A stretch of 64,000 nt of DNA, from NCBI GenBank assembly GCA_027972325.1, contig JAPMOS010000018.1, forward strand, positions 558,001 to 622,000, given 5' to 3'. This DNA comes from Paratrimastix pyriformis. Lineage: Eukaryota > Preaxostyla > Paratrimastigidae. A program made the translations under genes and the position numbers. Under the pieces are notes generated by a model. It saw nothing but the letters and a program-made list of their open reading frames with translations, did not search any database and was not told the origin of the DNA. This document shows positions 40,959-51,616 of the stretch, piece after piece. Numbering within the stretch: the first letter of the stretch is position 1; each line of letters starts with the position of its first letter.

Positions 40959-43900
40959 TCATTCGGCGGGGCGCGCCGCCTCCTCGGGTCGGAGGTCGGG
41001 CGGGTGCTGCGCCGATGCCGATGCTGGCAGCGGGGCATCGGCTGGTGCGGCTGGCCGGACATCGGCCGTCTCGGTCGGAGAGTTCGCCACAGGGGCAGGG
41101 GCAGGGGCAGGGGCAGGGGCAGGGGCAGGGGCAGGGGCAGGGGCAGGGGCGGGTGCTGGTGCGGCTGCGGGTGCTGTCTCCTCCTCGTCGCCGGGCTCGA
41201 GGCGCTCGGGGGGGATGAGGAAGGTCTCCGGGTCGGCGTCGGGGCAGATCTTGGCGAAGATCGACCGCGCCTGCAGCAGAGCAGCCCCAGACCGAAACGG
41301 GACAAAATGAACACAGACGGGCCGGGCGAGGGGGGTCTGGGCTTGAGTGCCGGGGCCGGGGTGCCGGGCGGGCCTGTGCCAGGGCCCAGTCGTAGTCCCA
41401 GCCAGGCTCGGGGTCGCCGCACAGGGCAATCCCGTCCGGCAGGGGCTCCTCGGGGGCCGCACGGACGACCTGCGGGCGGACGGGCAGGCGGCAGACAAGA
41501 GCGATGAAGGGATGGCTGGCTGGGGAGGCTGTAGGGGATGGCTGGGGAGGTTGTGGGACGGGCCTGGTTGAAGAAGGCCCCCCAGAGGATGGTCGGCTTG
41601 CTGCCGGCGGCGGGGGACGCCCCGGCCTGGGCGGCGGCCTCCTCTGCGGGTCGGGGGAAGGCGAACAGGTGCCCCAGGGTCTCCTCCAGATCGGCGCTGG
41701 CGTCCGCGGCCGGGGCGGCGGCCGGCTGGGCGGGGCCCTCGTCGCGGCCCCGGGGGGCGGACGGGGACGTGAGGGGCGGCGAGAGGGGCGGCGGGCAGCC
41801 CGCGGGCGGGGGGGGGCTGGCCGGGACGGGGTCCTCCTGGGGGCCCATGGGGCGCAGGAGTGGCTCGGGGGCCGCGTGGGCCGACGAGAGGGTCGTCGCC
41901 TGTACCAGGTAGTACCCCTTGGGGCAGAACCGGGTCCGGGCACCCACCTGGCTCAGGTAGATCGGGTGCTGCGCCGGGGGGGGGGGGGATGATCCCGTGG
42001 AGGGCGGGGCGGGCGGGGCGGGGCGGGGCGGGGCGGGCGGGGCGGGGCGGGGCGGGGCGGGGCGGGGCGGGGCGGGGCGGGGCGGGGCGGGGTTGGCGTG
42101 GGCGATCTCCTGGATGATGGGGCCCACACACAGACGGGGTGCTGGCGGCGCTGGGTCCTGTGCGCCGCTGCTGCCGCTGCTGCCGTGGCCGGGGCGGGCC
42201 GCCGGAAGAGGGACCCCGCGGCGTGGGGGCGGGGCCGGCGGGATGGCCACCATCAGCGAATCCACGGGCACCATGGCCGGAGCGGGGGCTGGGGCCGGGG
42301 AAGGAGCGGGGGCGGGTGGGGGGGCGGCTGTGGCTGCGGCAGGAGCCGGGGCGGCCGTCTCAGAGGCAGGGGCGGCATCGGGAGAGGGAGCGGGCTCTTC
42401 ATCCTGGGGGCTCGTCGGCGGGGCGGGGGCGGGGGAAGGGGCGGCCGCCTGAGGCTGAGCCTCGGCGGGAGTCTCCTTAGCCGGGGCCGGGGCGGGCAGC
42501 TGGGCCAGCGAGCGGTCGGTGATGGCCACAAAGCGCGACACGCTGCCCCCGAGACGATGGCCCGCCCAGACAACAACAACAAGGTGTGTGTGGTGAGGTG
42601 TTGTTCGATCGGGGGTGCCATAACACGACGGGGGGCGACGGGCGCGTGCTCACGGACATCCAACGGGGCTGGGGGCGCCCCATGGGGGGCAGCACCGAGG
42701 GCCGGGCCTTGTCGGCGTAGTCGGGCCCCAGGACCACGTGCCGCGCATGCAGCAGGCGGACCTCCCCCGGGGCCTCCCCGTCGCGACCCCCCAGCTGCTG
42801 CACCCGCACGCCCATCACCACCGGGCCCTGGGGGGCCGCCGGGGTGGGCAGGGCGGGCGGGGTGGGCGTGGGGATGGTCATGGTGGTGTCGTTGCCCGAG
42901 GAGGAGGGCCCCGAGGCGGCCTGGCTGGGGGCGGGCGTCGCCGAGGGGGACAGGCTGGGCGGGGTGGGCGTGGGCAGCGTCAGGGTCGAGTCGCCCGATG
43001 CGGCCGGGGTGGCGCCCTCCGAGGGCTCCGGGCTGGGCGACGGGCTCGCCAACTCGGCAGGCGGGGCGGGGGCGGGGGCAGGGGCGGCCGGGGGCACCAC
43101 GGCAGCGGCGGCCCGCTCCTGCTGGGCGAGCACCTCGGCCTCGCCCTGGGCCCTGCGCTGCTCGAGGAGCCGCACCCGCCGGGCCGCGTGGAAGGGCAGC
43201 GCCTCCTCGGAGGGGGCCGTGACCACCTCCACGCACCGGGTGCGCAGCATGTAGACGCCCGCCCAGACGGCGCAGATCCTAGGGGAAAAACAGTGGAGAC
43301 GGACGGGCGGATGGTGACGGGCAACCGGGGGATGGGCGGCGCCCCGCGAGCGGGGATCGATGGAACACGCCCCATGAAGGAGCACGCACGCCCCATGATG
43401 GAGCCCATGATGGAGCACGCACGCCACGTGGAGCAGCATGAAGGAGGGCCCGCCAGAGGGCGGCCGTGGGCGCCGGACCGGCAGAGGGCCTGGACGAGCT
43501 CGCTGACGCCGTAGCCGGTGTACACGAAGGCGCTGGGCCGCTCAAACTTGCCGAAGCTGTGCATGTACCGCCGCAGGCGCTGCATGGCAACCAGGGTTCG
43601 CTCGTGGCCTAATGACCAACCGCCGCCACCACAGCAACCAGGCACCGGAGCCGCAGCCCGGCGGTGAGGCGACCGACCGGGGCCGGGAGGAGCGGCAGAC
43701 AGGTGGGCAGCTGGGCCATGCTGTACATCAGGTAGGGGATGCCCTGGGTCAAGCCGCGGTGCCGCAGATAGTCCAGGAAGGGCCGATCCGCAAAGCCTGT
43801 TGTGTGGGCGCCCCCGTCCGAGGAGGAGTCAGTGGGAACCGTTCCGAGGAGGAGGAGGAGGAGGAGGAGGAGGAGGAGGAGGAGGAGGAGGGGGGGGCGA

Positions 43901-44720
43901 GGTGGCCGGGATCCCCAGCTGGGGGCGGACCCTCGAGGGCCTCAGGCGTGCCGTCCCACTTGCGGAGGACGTCGTAGAACGAGTACAGACGCCCCTTCTC
44001 GATCAGGCTCAGCGATGAGGCTCCCCCCACCCGCTCGGACTTGCTGACGGGGACCTGGCCGGGGGGAGAGGCGATAAAGACGCATGGACGAACAACGCCA
44101 GACCGGCTGGAGGGAATCACCCTCCAAGAGGAACATGTTCTCGGGGCAGTAGAACTCGAGATATTTGTGGGTTTGAGCAGACACCAACAGATCGAGCTGC
44201 GGATGCGAATATCGCCAACGATATCCCACAACAAAGCAGTTGACAAACCATGGGGCATTTGCAGTGGAAGAATCGTGGCGAAAGATCGAGATAGAATTGC
44301 CGGCTTTGGCGGGCTATCTCGGCATGACTAAAGAACGGGATGAAAAAATGGCGAGTCGAAACCGAGTCGATAACCTGGGATGTTCAGAATTCTGCGCAAG
44401 GGGGGTTGGCGTTGAGACGACGAAGGGCTACAACAAGACAGACTATTTCCTTAAGGTTGATGAAAGCTGTGTTTTGGTGTTGATGCTGCCGTTCCATCCA
44501 CGTTCGAATTTCTTTCCAACCAAATGTGGCACAATCTCCGCCGAAATATTCGTTTTCATCCATGTGAAGAACATGTAACCCAGCGCGTGATAATGCCCTG
44601 CACCAGGAAAATGTCGAAAATCGCATGATAATCAGCAGACGCTGCTGCGATCGATTCTGGCAGCCCGGTTCCCACCACAACTGCATCGAAATCATCCGGC
44701 AAATCGCTCAGATCGCCCAT
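40959..44720 (-). CDS. CHM: Rab escort protein (REP/CHM, GDI superfamily)
   Basis: MGDLSDLPDDFDAVVVGTGL is the FAD-like phosphate-binding start, then PESIAAAALSRAG joined by a GTCTG intron, HVLHMDENEYFGGDCATF, FYLDLSPRFFHCKCPM spliced to LDLLVSAQTHKYLEFYC and NMFLLEGD, VPVSKSERVGG, KGRLYSFYDVLRKW, FLDYLRHRGLTQGIPYLMY, MHSFGKFERPSAFVYTGYG and ELVQALCR, ICAVWAGVYMLR. Near the end come YLSQVGARTRFCPKGYYLVQ and ARSIFAKICPD. TGLPESI and the YFGG motif favour REP over Rab GDI. REP presents new Rab GTPases to geranylgeranyl transferase II. A long Pro/Ala-rich insert interrupts the conserved blocks and another ends the protein, so it is larger than usual. The (GGGGCA)n and GGGGC arrays lie at these low-complexity parts. 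Confidence 0.92.
41093..41150. repeat. Hexamer repeat (GGGGCA)x9
   Basis: In-frame on the minus strand as alternating Ala-Pro in the C-terminal part of the Rab escort protein. Confidence 0.9.
42003..42092. repeat. Pentamer repeat (GGGGC)n
   Basis: About 90 bp of GGGGC/GGGC units, adjacent to an exon end after PIIQEIAHANP in the Rab escort gene; probably intronic. Confidence 0.85.
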
Positions 44721-44768
44721 CTATAACAAAGATTAGAAATAGATCCTAAGGTAATTTTGACTCGGTCC
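44721..44768. promoter_or_regulatory. Very short divergent promoter, Rab escort protein / MRH protein
   Basis: 48 bp between start codons and distinctly AT-rich (CTATAACAAAG, GATTAGAAATAG). Both genes serve membrane traffic. Confidence 0.5.
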
Positions 44769-45698
44769 ATGCTTTTTGGTCTTCGCCTTCTCCTCTTCAC
44801 CGGTGCTGCTCTCGTGCTCGCAGACACGACCTGCACTTACGGAGGTATCGACTTTAGCCAGCTTGGCAATTATTCGTTCCCGTTCTTGCAGGAATCTATT
44901 TCTATCTCACCGTGTGGTTTGTTTCTTCTATTCTGCTCATGTTGTCCGTGATCTCGACGTTTAGCAACTTTATCAAAGGGCATCTGCAATTCTCACTGCT
45001 GTCTGACAACGGGGCCATCCGCAAAAGGTCATTCTTCGTTGTGTCACATGTATGTTCGTTGTTTCATTCTCTGTCAGATTGTGGGCATCTCCCTCAGTGG
45101 AGCGATCTTGGCGATAGAAAATACCGCGTTGTTTTCACCGGTGGCGAGGTCCGAATTGGAACGGCACCCCGTTCTCACCTCCTCCGTTGCCTTTTCGCCC
45201 TCCTTCCCGTCACAAACACTGCCCACTCCTTCATAACGGTGTAGAATTGCTATGTTTGGACGGGCCCCGGATACACGAGCACGTACAACATGCAAATCGA
45301 CTATGTTTGCGATCGGTCAGCCGGCCTGGGATCGCCCACAAAGGGACCAAGCTTCCCGACCGCCGAGTGCGTCGAGAAGGAGATCACATTGCTGCCCTTC
45401 GTTTGGCCCACCTCGCTTGTTTGCGTGCCCGAGAGCGGCATGGGCTGGGGCACCGTTTGCCTGATCATGTCCGCCCTTGTGTGCTGGTGCATTCCCCAAT
45501 TAACACCCCCCCAGTTTGGCAGTGGTGATTCCGCTGTACTTTGTGATCGGTTTCTTTGTGAAACGAAAAGTGAAGGGGACCACCGGACTCGACTCGATCC
45601 CCCACCACGATCTGCTCTGGTCTCTGCCGAAACTCTGCTGGGATGGGATCCGCTTCACCTTCTGCTGCAAGAAACCGGTCGTTTACACGTCCATCTAA
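44769..45698 (+). CDS. Type I membrane protein with MRH/Atg27-like lectin domain
   Basis: A signal peptide (MLFGLRLLLFTGAALVLA) leads into DTTCTYGGIDFSQLGNYSF, the first strand of a mannose-6-phosphate receptor homology or Atg27 domain. Cys-bearing exons follow: DCGHLPQWSDLGDRKYRVVF, then TSTYNMQIDYVCDRSAG and LPFVWPTSLVCVPESGMG, the closing Cys of the fold. After a short intron comes a membrane span (LAVVIPLYFVIGFFV), then a cytoplasmic tail GLDSIPHHDLLWSLPKLCWD ending YTSI*. The tail is like those of cation-dependent M6P receptor relatives, which sort lysosomal cargo between Golgi and endosomes. Exon joins between 44930 and 45250 are approximate. A sugar-binding role is inferred, not shown; Atg27-type trafficking factor is the alternative. 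Confidence 0.75.
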
Positions 45699-45933
45699 GT
45701 CGGCATTACCACGTTGTGCCGTTCATTATTTTTTGGATTCTTTTCAACGCGCTTTTTATTTTTCCGGCAAGTCTCTTTGTATGGAGGAGAGAGGAGAGGA
45801 GAGAATAACAGTTGGACTTTCCATGTTGTCCCGGGCAATGGGGCAGTTGTGGAGATTTAAAGGGGGACGAAAGGGGGGAAGGATGAGGCGAACGCCGGCA
45901 GGGCCGGGACGAGGCACCCGGCCCAGGGTTCGG
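45699..45933. promoter_or_regulatory. Gap upstream of SOSS-B
   Basis: About 235 bp between two plus-strand genes. The SOSS-B frame stays open back to about 45823 with an upstream ATG (MLSRAMGQLW), so part could be coding. It has a T-rich stretch (CATTATTTTTTGG) that may serve the upstream 3' end. Confidence 0.4.
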
Positions 45934-46550
45934 ATGACTGACAGCACCCCTGTTTCCGGGCTCGTCAAACTCGCGAACCTGCGCCCAAATCTTTCCGGCT
46001 TCACTGTTGAGTTTATTATTTTGGAAAAATGGACGGTAAGTAAGACCAAGGACGACCACCGCATCTCTTATGCTCTCGTCGCTGACGATACGGCTTCCAT
46101 TCACTTAAGTCTTTGGGACAACCAAGCGGAGCAGCTCTTCCCTGGAGACATCATCAGACTTCGACAGGGGTACGCTTCTTTATATCGCAATTATCTTGTA
46201 CTTTATCCTGGGAAGGGTCTGATGTCGGTGACAACATGATGTCTGACCTCACGAACGAGGTAGGGAGCATAGAACGCATCCGAGAGTTCACGATGCTTTT
46301 TGTCGAAGCTCCGAATATGAGCCTGCTCACATGGACCCCGGACCCAGCCAGCCCTCAGCACTTCGTTTCTTCCGACCGGCTCCCCCAGCCCCTGCCTCCA
46401 TTACCCCCGTCGTATGCGCAGGTGTGCCCGATCCCCGGATTGGGACCCCTCATACCTGGGAGGGTGCCATCGGCTGTTTCTTTTCCACCACCTGGTGCCA
46501 GGCCTCTTGGAGCAGCCTCTCCCCCAGGGAGTCGCCGTCCGAATGGTTGA
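45934..46550 (+). CDS. NABP: SOSS complex subunit B / single-stranded DNA-binding protein NABP
   Basis: MTDSTPVSGLVKLANLRP starts an OB fold: GFTVEFIILEKWTVSKTKDD, YALVADDTASIHLSLWD, FPGDIIRLRQGYASLYRNYL and VLYPGKG. A 47-nt GTCTG intron (46217..46263) follows, then SIERIREFTMLFVEAPNMS. These are the hSSB1/2 signatures (T.TKDG, PGDIIRL.KGYAS, LY.G). The protein binds single-stranded DNA at breaks within SOSS and links to Integrator. The C-terminus is a Pro-rich tail of about 75 residues, normal for the family. A perfect canonical-looking donor, GTAAGTAAG at 46036, lies inside the OB-fold coding sequence and is evidently not used. Start 45934 is chosen from family length. Confidence 0.93.
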
Positions 46551-46666
46551 AAGGGATCCCGAACTCGGACGTCTCTTGCTGGTTATTTTTTGTTTTTTCC
46601 TCCTTTCCTCTTTTGGGCTTGTTTCCGATGTCTGATCGCGCTTTCTTCGCTTGATCTTGTTCGATA

Positions 46667-47443
46667 TTATCGCTCGACCGGAGCCTTCCACCCGACGAGG
46701 TCGACCTCTGCGCAGACGCATGCGGTATGGGGTGGAGGGATCCCGGCCAAGGAGAGGACGCCGTCCCTGTTGCGCCACGTTGCATAGTTGATGCGAGCCT
46801 GCTCGACGGCCCCCAGACGCTGCATGGAGGCCCACGAGTACCTGGAGGTGCACTCGGCCACGGAGTACAAATAGCCCGCCGTTTTGGCCCAGCCAAGCTG
46901 TGCGACCAGGAGGCGCTCCAACAGGCGCTGCCCTCGGTAATCCGGGTGCACTACAAACATCCAGTGGTGAAAGACCACCCCACGCCGACGAGTGGGATTC
47001 CCGGGGGCGAGGCCACGTTTCGGGAGGTAGATGCCCTCCACTGCTTCGATGAGATCCATCGGATCGCGCAACTTCCCCAAATCGAAGACCGATGGGTCTT
47101 CTGATGATCGACCTGGGAGGGGGACCATGTCACCGCCGACGACCGCACCCGCGACGCGCCCAGTGCCTATGTCCATTGCGACGAAGCATGCGCCCTCTTG
47201 ATACATCGGGGACACGGAAGCCCCAATCATATGCTTTTGAGGGCCCGTAAGTATTTTTTATCCGTACGAATCGCCCTGAAACAGACCTGAAAATCGGAGG
47301 ACGTGATGCCAAGAATATCGTTGACAGGCTCGCCACCTGGCTCGCAAAAGCACCTGAGGATCACATCGGATACCTGATCAAACAATCTGCTGTCTGTCAG
47401 TCTCTGGATGACGACATTCCTGGTGGCGGTGCCAGCGGTGGCC
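46667..47443 (-). CDS. GNAT-family N-acetyltransferase
   Basis: Exon 1 (from MATAGTATRNVVIQRLTDS) covers VSDVILRCFCEPGGEPVNDI. A 53-nt GTCTG intron (47234..47286) separates it from exon 2, which starts HMIGASVSPMYQEG and continues CFVAMDIGTGRVAGAVVGGD, then WMFVVHPDYRGQRLLERLLV, the acetyl-CoA binding motif A (YRGQRLLERL in place of R/QxxGxG/A). QLGWAKTAGYLYSVAECTS and SMQRLGAVEQARI complete motif B. Length is about 240 residues. The E-P-rich N-terminal segment is reminiscent of arylalkylamine N-acetyltransferases, so an amine or polyamine substrate is possible, but the sequence does not settle it. It diverges from the F-box gene with 82 bp between starts. Confidence 0.85.
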
Positions 47444-47525
47444 ATTGGGATGATCAGCTTCTCTGTCCTCGAAGGGTATAGAGGCTAGCAATCGCCTCTT
47501 CGCCGAAGTTCGGTGACAGTCTTGC
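47444..47525. promoter_or_regulatory. Divergent promoter, GNAT / F-box gene
   Basis: 82 bp between start codons. Contains GAAGGGTATAGAGG, a possible TATA-like site. Position-based inference. Confidence 0.45.
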
Positions 47526-49461
47526 ATGAGCAGCATTCGGAGCCGCAGACGGATCGAAAGGGAGCGCGCGGAAAAGCTACAAAACGAAGCGGAAGGTGCG
47601 AAAACGACTCAGCTTCCGGGCGAAGAGGTCGTGAATGCTGGCGCAGATGAAGAGGGCCTGTTTGCAGGTTTCCCCGCGTTGCCACTCCAGGCCCAGCGCG
47701 ATATCATGTCAAAGTTGTCATTGGTGCAAATGATGCGAGTTTCAGGGACCTGCCATTTATGGCGCGAGTTTCTCCTCAGGTCGGCTTCCTTCCTCCGTGT
47801 GACCTCACTCATTCGCGCGTAGTTCATTGCCCGACCAAACGTTGGATTTTTTCATGACCTTCCAGACGTCCTCCCTCCCCGAGAAGAGGCTTCGGGGGGT
47901 TGAGTTCTCTCCCATCACGACCCCGCTCTGCCTCCAGAAGCCCTTCGTCGAGTGGTTCCTCCCGCGGGGCGGGATCGGCCACATCCGAGTGTGTCTCCCG
48001 GACGCATCGACGCAGAGGTTCTACAACTGGAAGCGCGAGGTCAACCTCGCCCTGTGGCGGGACGACGAGCTGCTCTTCCGCCTGGTGGGCTGCAGCCGTC
48101 TCTCGGGTCGCCTGCAGTCGCTCCGGTTCGCCCGCAACCTCTTCGGGCAGATGTCCGTCTCTCGGTGCCCAGTCTCACCATTCAGGACTGTTTGGTGACA
48201 TATTGGCTTCGGTGTCCCCTCCCGCTCCGTGATAACTAGGGTTCCTGGTGGTGGGTGTGGTGGTGGGTGCGGTGGCGGTGATGATGATGGTGGCGGTGTC
48301 TGTGGCGCAGGCCGGAGGATTTCCGAGGATTCATCTGTCGTGTGACCGAGGTGGCGCTGGGGACCGTGGACCACCTCACGGGCGCTCTCTTGGCGCCCAC
48401 CGGCCCGGCGCCCGGGCTGTCGGCGCTCGAGGTGTCCGGCTCCGTCAGCGGGCGCCTCCCCGCGACCCTCACCGACCTCACTCTGTCGGGGTCCCCGGGC
48501 GAGAGCGCCGGGCTCGACGGCCTCAACCTGCGGTCCCTGACGCTTGTCGGGATGTCCTTTTGGGGCCTGATCCGTCCCTGGTCTGTGGCCCACGGCCCCC
48601 ACGCGATGGCTGCTGACGCGACACCTGCCCCGCACTCTCTCCCCCACTGCTGCGCGGGGCCAGCGTGACCCACCTCGACCGGCTCGTGGTCGCCAACCCG
48701 CGGCACGACTGGCGCATCGGTGACCATTCCACCGGCGCGACGGCCCTGCTGGATGCCATCACGGCGCCCGAGGGGCCCCTGGCGGACACCCTGCGCGACT
48801 TGGAGGTGCGCGCCGAGGGCGGGCTGGACCGAGACCCCCGGGAGGGCGACGCCCTGGCCTTCCTGGGTCGGATCGGCCACCTGCGGGCCCTGCGTCGGCT
48901 GGCATACCTGACCGAGTTCCCCTATCGGGGCTCCGCCCGGTTGGCCACGCGTGTTGAGCACCCCCAGCTCGAGTGCCTCAAGATGGCCGGCCAGATGGCC
49001 GTCGAGGTGGCCTGCCCCAACCTGGTGGTCTGGCGTCTCTCGCGCGCCCTCCCTCTCCTCCTCTCCCTCCCTCCTCTCTCCTCCCTCTCCTCTCTCCTCT
49101 CTCATATTCCGGAAAACCGAGCCACCAGGGCCCGTAAACTACCAACTGGTTGGCTCCGTCCCACTCAGTGCTCAGCTCGTCGAGCCCTCAGGCGGCACCA
49201 GGAAGCAGTCGGTCTTGGCCAACTCTCTCTCTCTCTCTCCCTCCTTGGGACTCGGCCTCCCATCTGCTGTTGGGTCCGGCACCGGTCACTCCAACCACAC
49301 CCGATCTCCACCGCCCACGCAGGAGTGTCGATGCGCGCACTGCGGCTCGCTGACCTTTGTCATGCCCCCGGCCCGGCTGGCCCGGCTGGGGTTCAACGGC
49401 ATCTCGGGAGCTGACACCATCGTCCGTCCGCCCTGACGCGCCCTCCGGCCGGTTGCTGACG

Positions 49462-49496
<35 letters not shown>

Positions 49497-51231
49497 TCCT
49501 CCCAGCGGGCCCTGCCCAACCCGGGGCAGCTGGAGCGGCTCAGCATCACGATCCCCGCCACGACGGCCGAGTCCCGCCTCCCGCTCATGTGGCTCTTCGG
49601 TCCGCACCCCACCACCCCCTACACCCCCACCCACCCACCGGTGTGGATGATTCAATCAGCTTTGCAAAAGAGGAGCTCGCTCCCCCGTGCCCTGACGCAG
49701 GCGCGCCCACTCACTCGTCCTGCTTCCCTTCTGGGGTTGGCGCTGCCAGACGAGGGGGACCTGGCGGCCCGGCTGCCGGGGCTGCGCCATCTGAAGATCG
49801 CCGGGGTCTCCATGCCCGAACGCGCCACCCCCGCGCCCGTGCCCTGCCCCGAGGAGTTCACCGTCCGGCACCCGGCCCTCCAAGTCCTCGTCCTCTGGCA
49901 CATGGGTCTGCATCCCCCCTCGGGTCGTCCATCACCACCTTCGCCTCCCGGCCCATCTCGCTCATGCTCCCCCCCTCCCCACCTCCCCCCCCCCCCCCGC
50001 CCCCCCGCCCGGGCCTGGCCACCAGTGACGAACGTCTTCGGGGAGCCTATGGACATGGGCTTGACGCCCCTCCGGGTGACCCTGGCCACGCCCGCCCTGA
50101 CCACCCTGCGCTGCTCCTCGACTGAGCTGCGGGCCCTCGACGCGGCCGACGCGATGCCCCGCCTGGCAACCGTCGCGCTGGTCTCATGCTCGCGCCTCAC
50201 ATCGACCGGGACCCTCCTCGGTCCGCCCAGCCGGCGCACGCTCACCAGCCGTCCCCCATCCGATGCCGGGTGGGCCTCACCCCCACCGATCTTTGGCTCT
50301 TCGTGTGGGGCGGCGGCGGGACTGCAGCCCGGGGCGCCTCGGGGCTGACCTCGCTGTTGCTGCGCAACTGCCCCTGCCTCAACGAGCTGCTGCCGGGCGA
50401 CCCGGCGGCCCCCAAGCGGGCCGCCCCCAAGGCGCTCCTCCTGCCGGCCCTGCGCCAGCTGGGGCTGCAGCTGTGCCCCCTGGCGGCCCTCAACGCGACC
50501 TGCCCGCTGCTGAGCCACCTGCTCCTCGAGTACCGGCCCCCGGCCGCCCCCACACGCAGGGGCCCCAAACCTCCAAAACCTGAAAAGTCCGCACCCCTGG
50601 TGGGCGGCTGCCAAGCAAGCGGCGGGGACCCTGGTGGGTGGCGGCAACCTCATCAGCCTTCCATCGCTCCACCCCATCATCCCCCTCGCCGACAGGCCCA
50701 GCCAGACCCCCTCGGTGCTCAACGTCAAATGGCTGCGGACGCTGCGGGCGGGCCGGCTGGTGGAGGCCAACCTGGACGGGCTCCGGGACAGCCGCCAGGC
50801 CGTCCTCCAGTTCCTCGGGGGCGCCCCGGCCCTCCGCTTCTTGCGACTGCGCTCCCCCGAGACGGGCGTCAAGCTGGACGACGGGGACCTGGTCGATTTT
50901 GCCCAGCACCACCGCGCCCTGCTGGCCCTCGAGGCCGACGGCTGCAAGGAGGTCCCCTCGCCCCGCCCCGCCCCGCCTCGCCTCGCCCCGCACGCTCACC
51001 ACCCTCTGTGTTTTCCTTGCCAACTTGCTTCTCTTTCGCACTCGCCCCGCCGGATAGATCTCCTCCTCAGTTCTCCCGGCCCTGAAGAAGGCCTGCCCCC
51101 ACATCATCGCGGTCGTCTTGCACGACTCCAATGTCCGTTCACCTCGCCTCCTCCCGTCCCGAGAACTCTTTCGTCCCGTGTAGCTGGCCGGCTTCAAGGC
51201 CGACTTCCCCTTCCTCGATGTCCCGCAATAA
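47526..51231 (+). CDS. F-box and leucine-rich-repeat protein
   Basis: It starts MSSIRSRRRIERERAEKLQ (a basic helix), then an F-box: GLFAGFPALPLQAQRDIMSK and VSGTCHLWREFLL, ending at a short intron. The rest is a series of exons with LRR-like strands: LSALEVSGSV, TLTDLTLSGS, LNLRSLTLVGM, HPQLECLKMAGQMAVEVACP, ARLARLGFNGISG, LPGLRHLKIAGV, HPALQVLVLWHMG, TPALTTLRCSSTELRALDA, LTSLLLRNCPCLNELLPG, LPALRQLGLQLC and LRFLRLRSPETG. The C-terminal exons are VLPALKKACPHIIAVVLHD and LAGFKADFPFLDVPQ*. FBXL proteins are substrate receptors of SCF ubiquitin ligases; the target is unknown. Introns are GC-rich with sense-strand C runs (49466.., 49985..) and CTCTCC tracts. The stop TAA lies inside an AATAAA hexamer. 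Confidence 0.82.
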
Positions 51232-51232
51232 A
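51227..51232 (+). terminator. AATAAA polyadenylation signal overlapping the F-box gene stop codon
   Basis: The reading frame ends CCG CAA TAA, so the stop codon (51229..51231) is inside AATAAA. If used, cleavage would fall some 10 to 30 nt after the stop, giving a very short 3' UTR. Confidence 0.5.
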
Positions 51233-51616
51233 GACGGCACCCGCGCGCCTCTTCATCTGTCGCGGGACCCGCTTCCACTCCCGCCTCCTCAACGAACGGA
51301 TGATTCTTCTGTGTTATTTCAGGAAATATGTAAGCTTATTTGTGTATCCGTGTCGTCTGTCATTCGGGGCGTTGGCGGCGGGGCCGGGGGCGGGGCCGGG
51401 GGCGGGGCCAGCAAGTCGGGTTGTGGAACCACCTCGGCAGGCAGACTTGGGCTCGAGGGCACCGATGGCCGTCCGTGCGGTCGGGTGCGAGGAGGACAGG
51501 ACGAACCGCGGAAACCTGGCCTCGAAACCGCGAACGATGACCGCGATGACGCGCGATGCATCCCTCGAAAATGATCACGACCGAGCTGAAATGCTCATCT
51601 CGACCGTTGTCATCGT
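51233..51616. other. Gap between convergent F-box and SSU72 genes
   Basis: About 380 bp with a GGGGCCGGGGGC repeat patch near 51370..51405. Short frames are open but none resembles a known protein. No RNA gene seen. Confidence 0.5.

Noticed and set aside
43749-44720. Rab GDI rather than Rab escort protein
   Set aside because: TGLPESI near the N-terminus, divergence in the GDI core, and the C-terminal SIFAKICPD block fit REP better.
46036-46044. GTAAGTAAG as a canonical 5' splice site
   Set aside because: It lies inside the SOSS-B OB fold (VSKTKDD), and the frame reads straight through to conserved residues, so it is not spliced.
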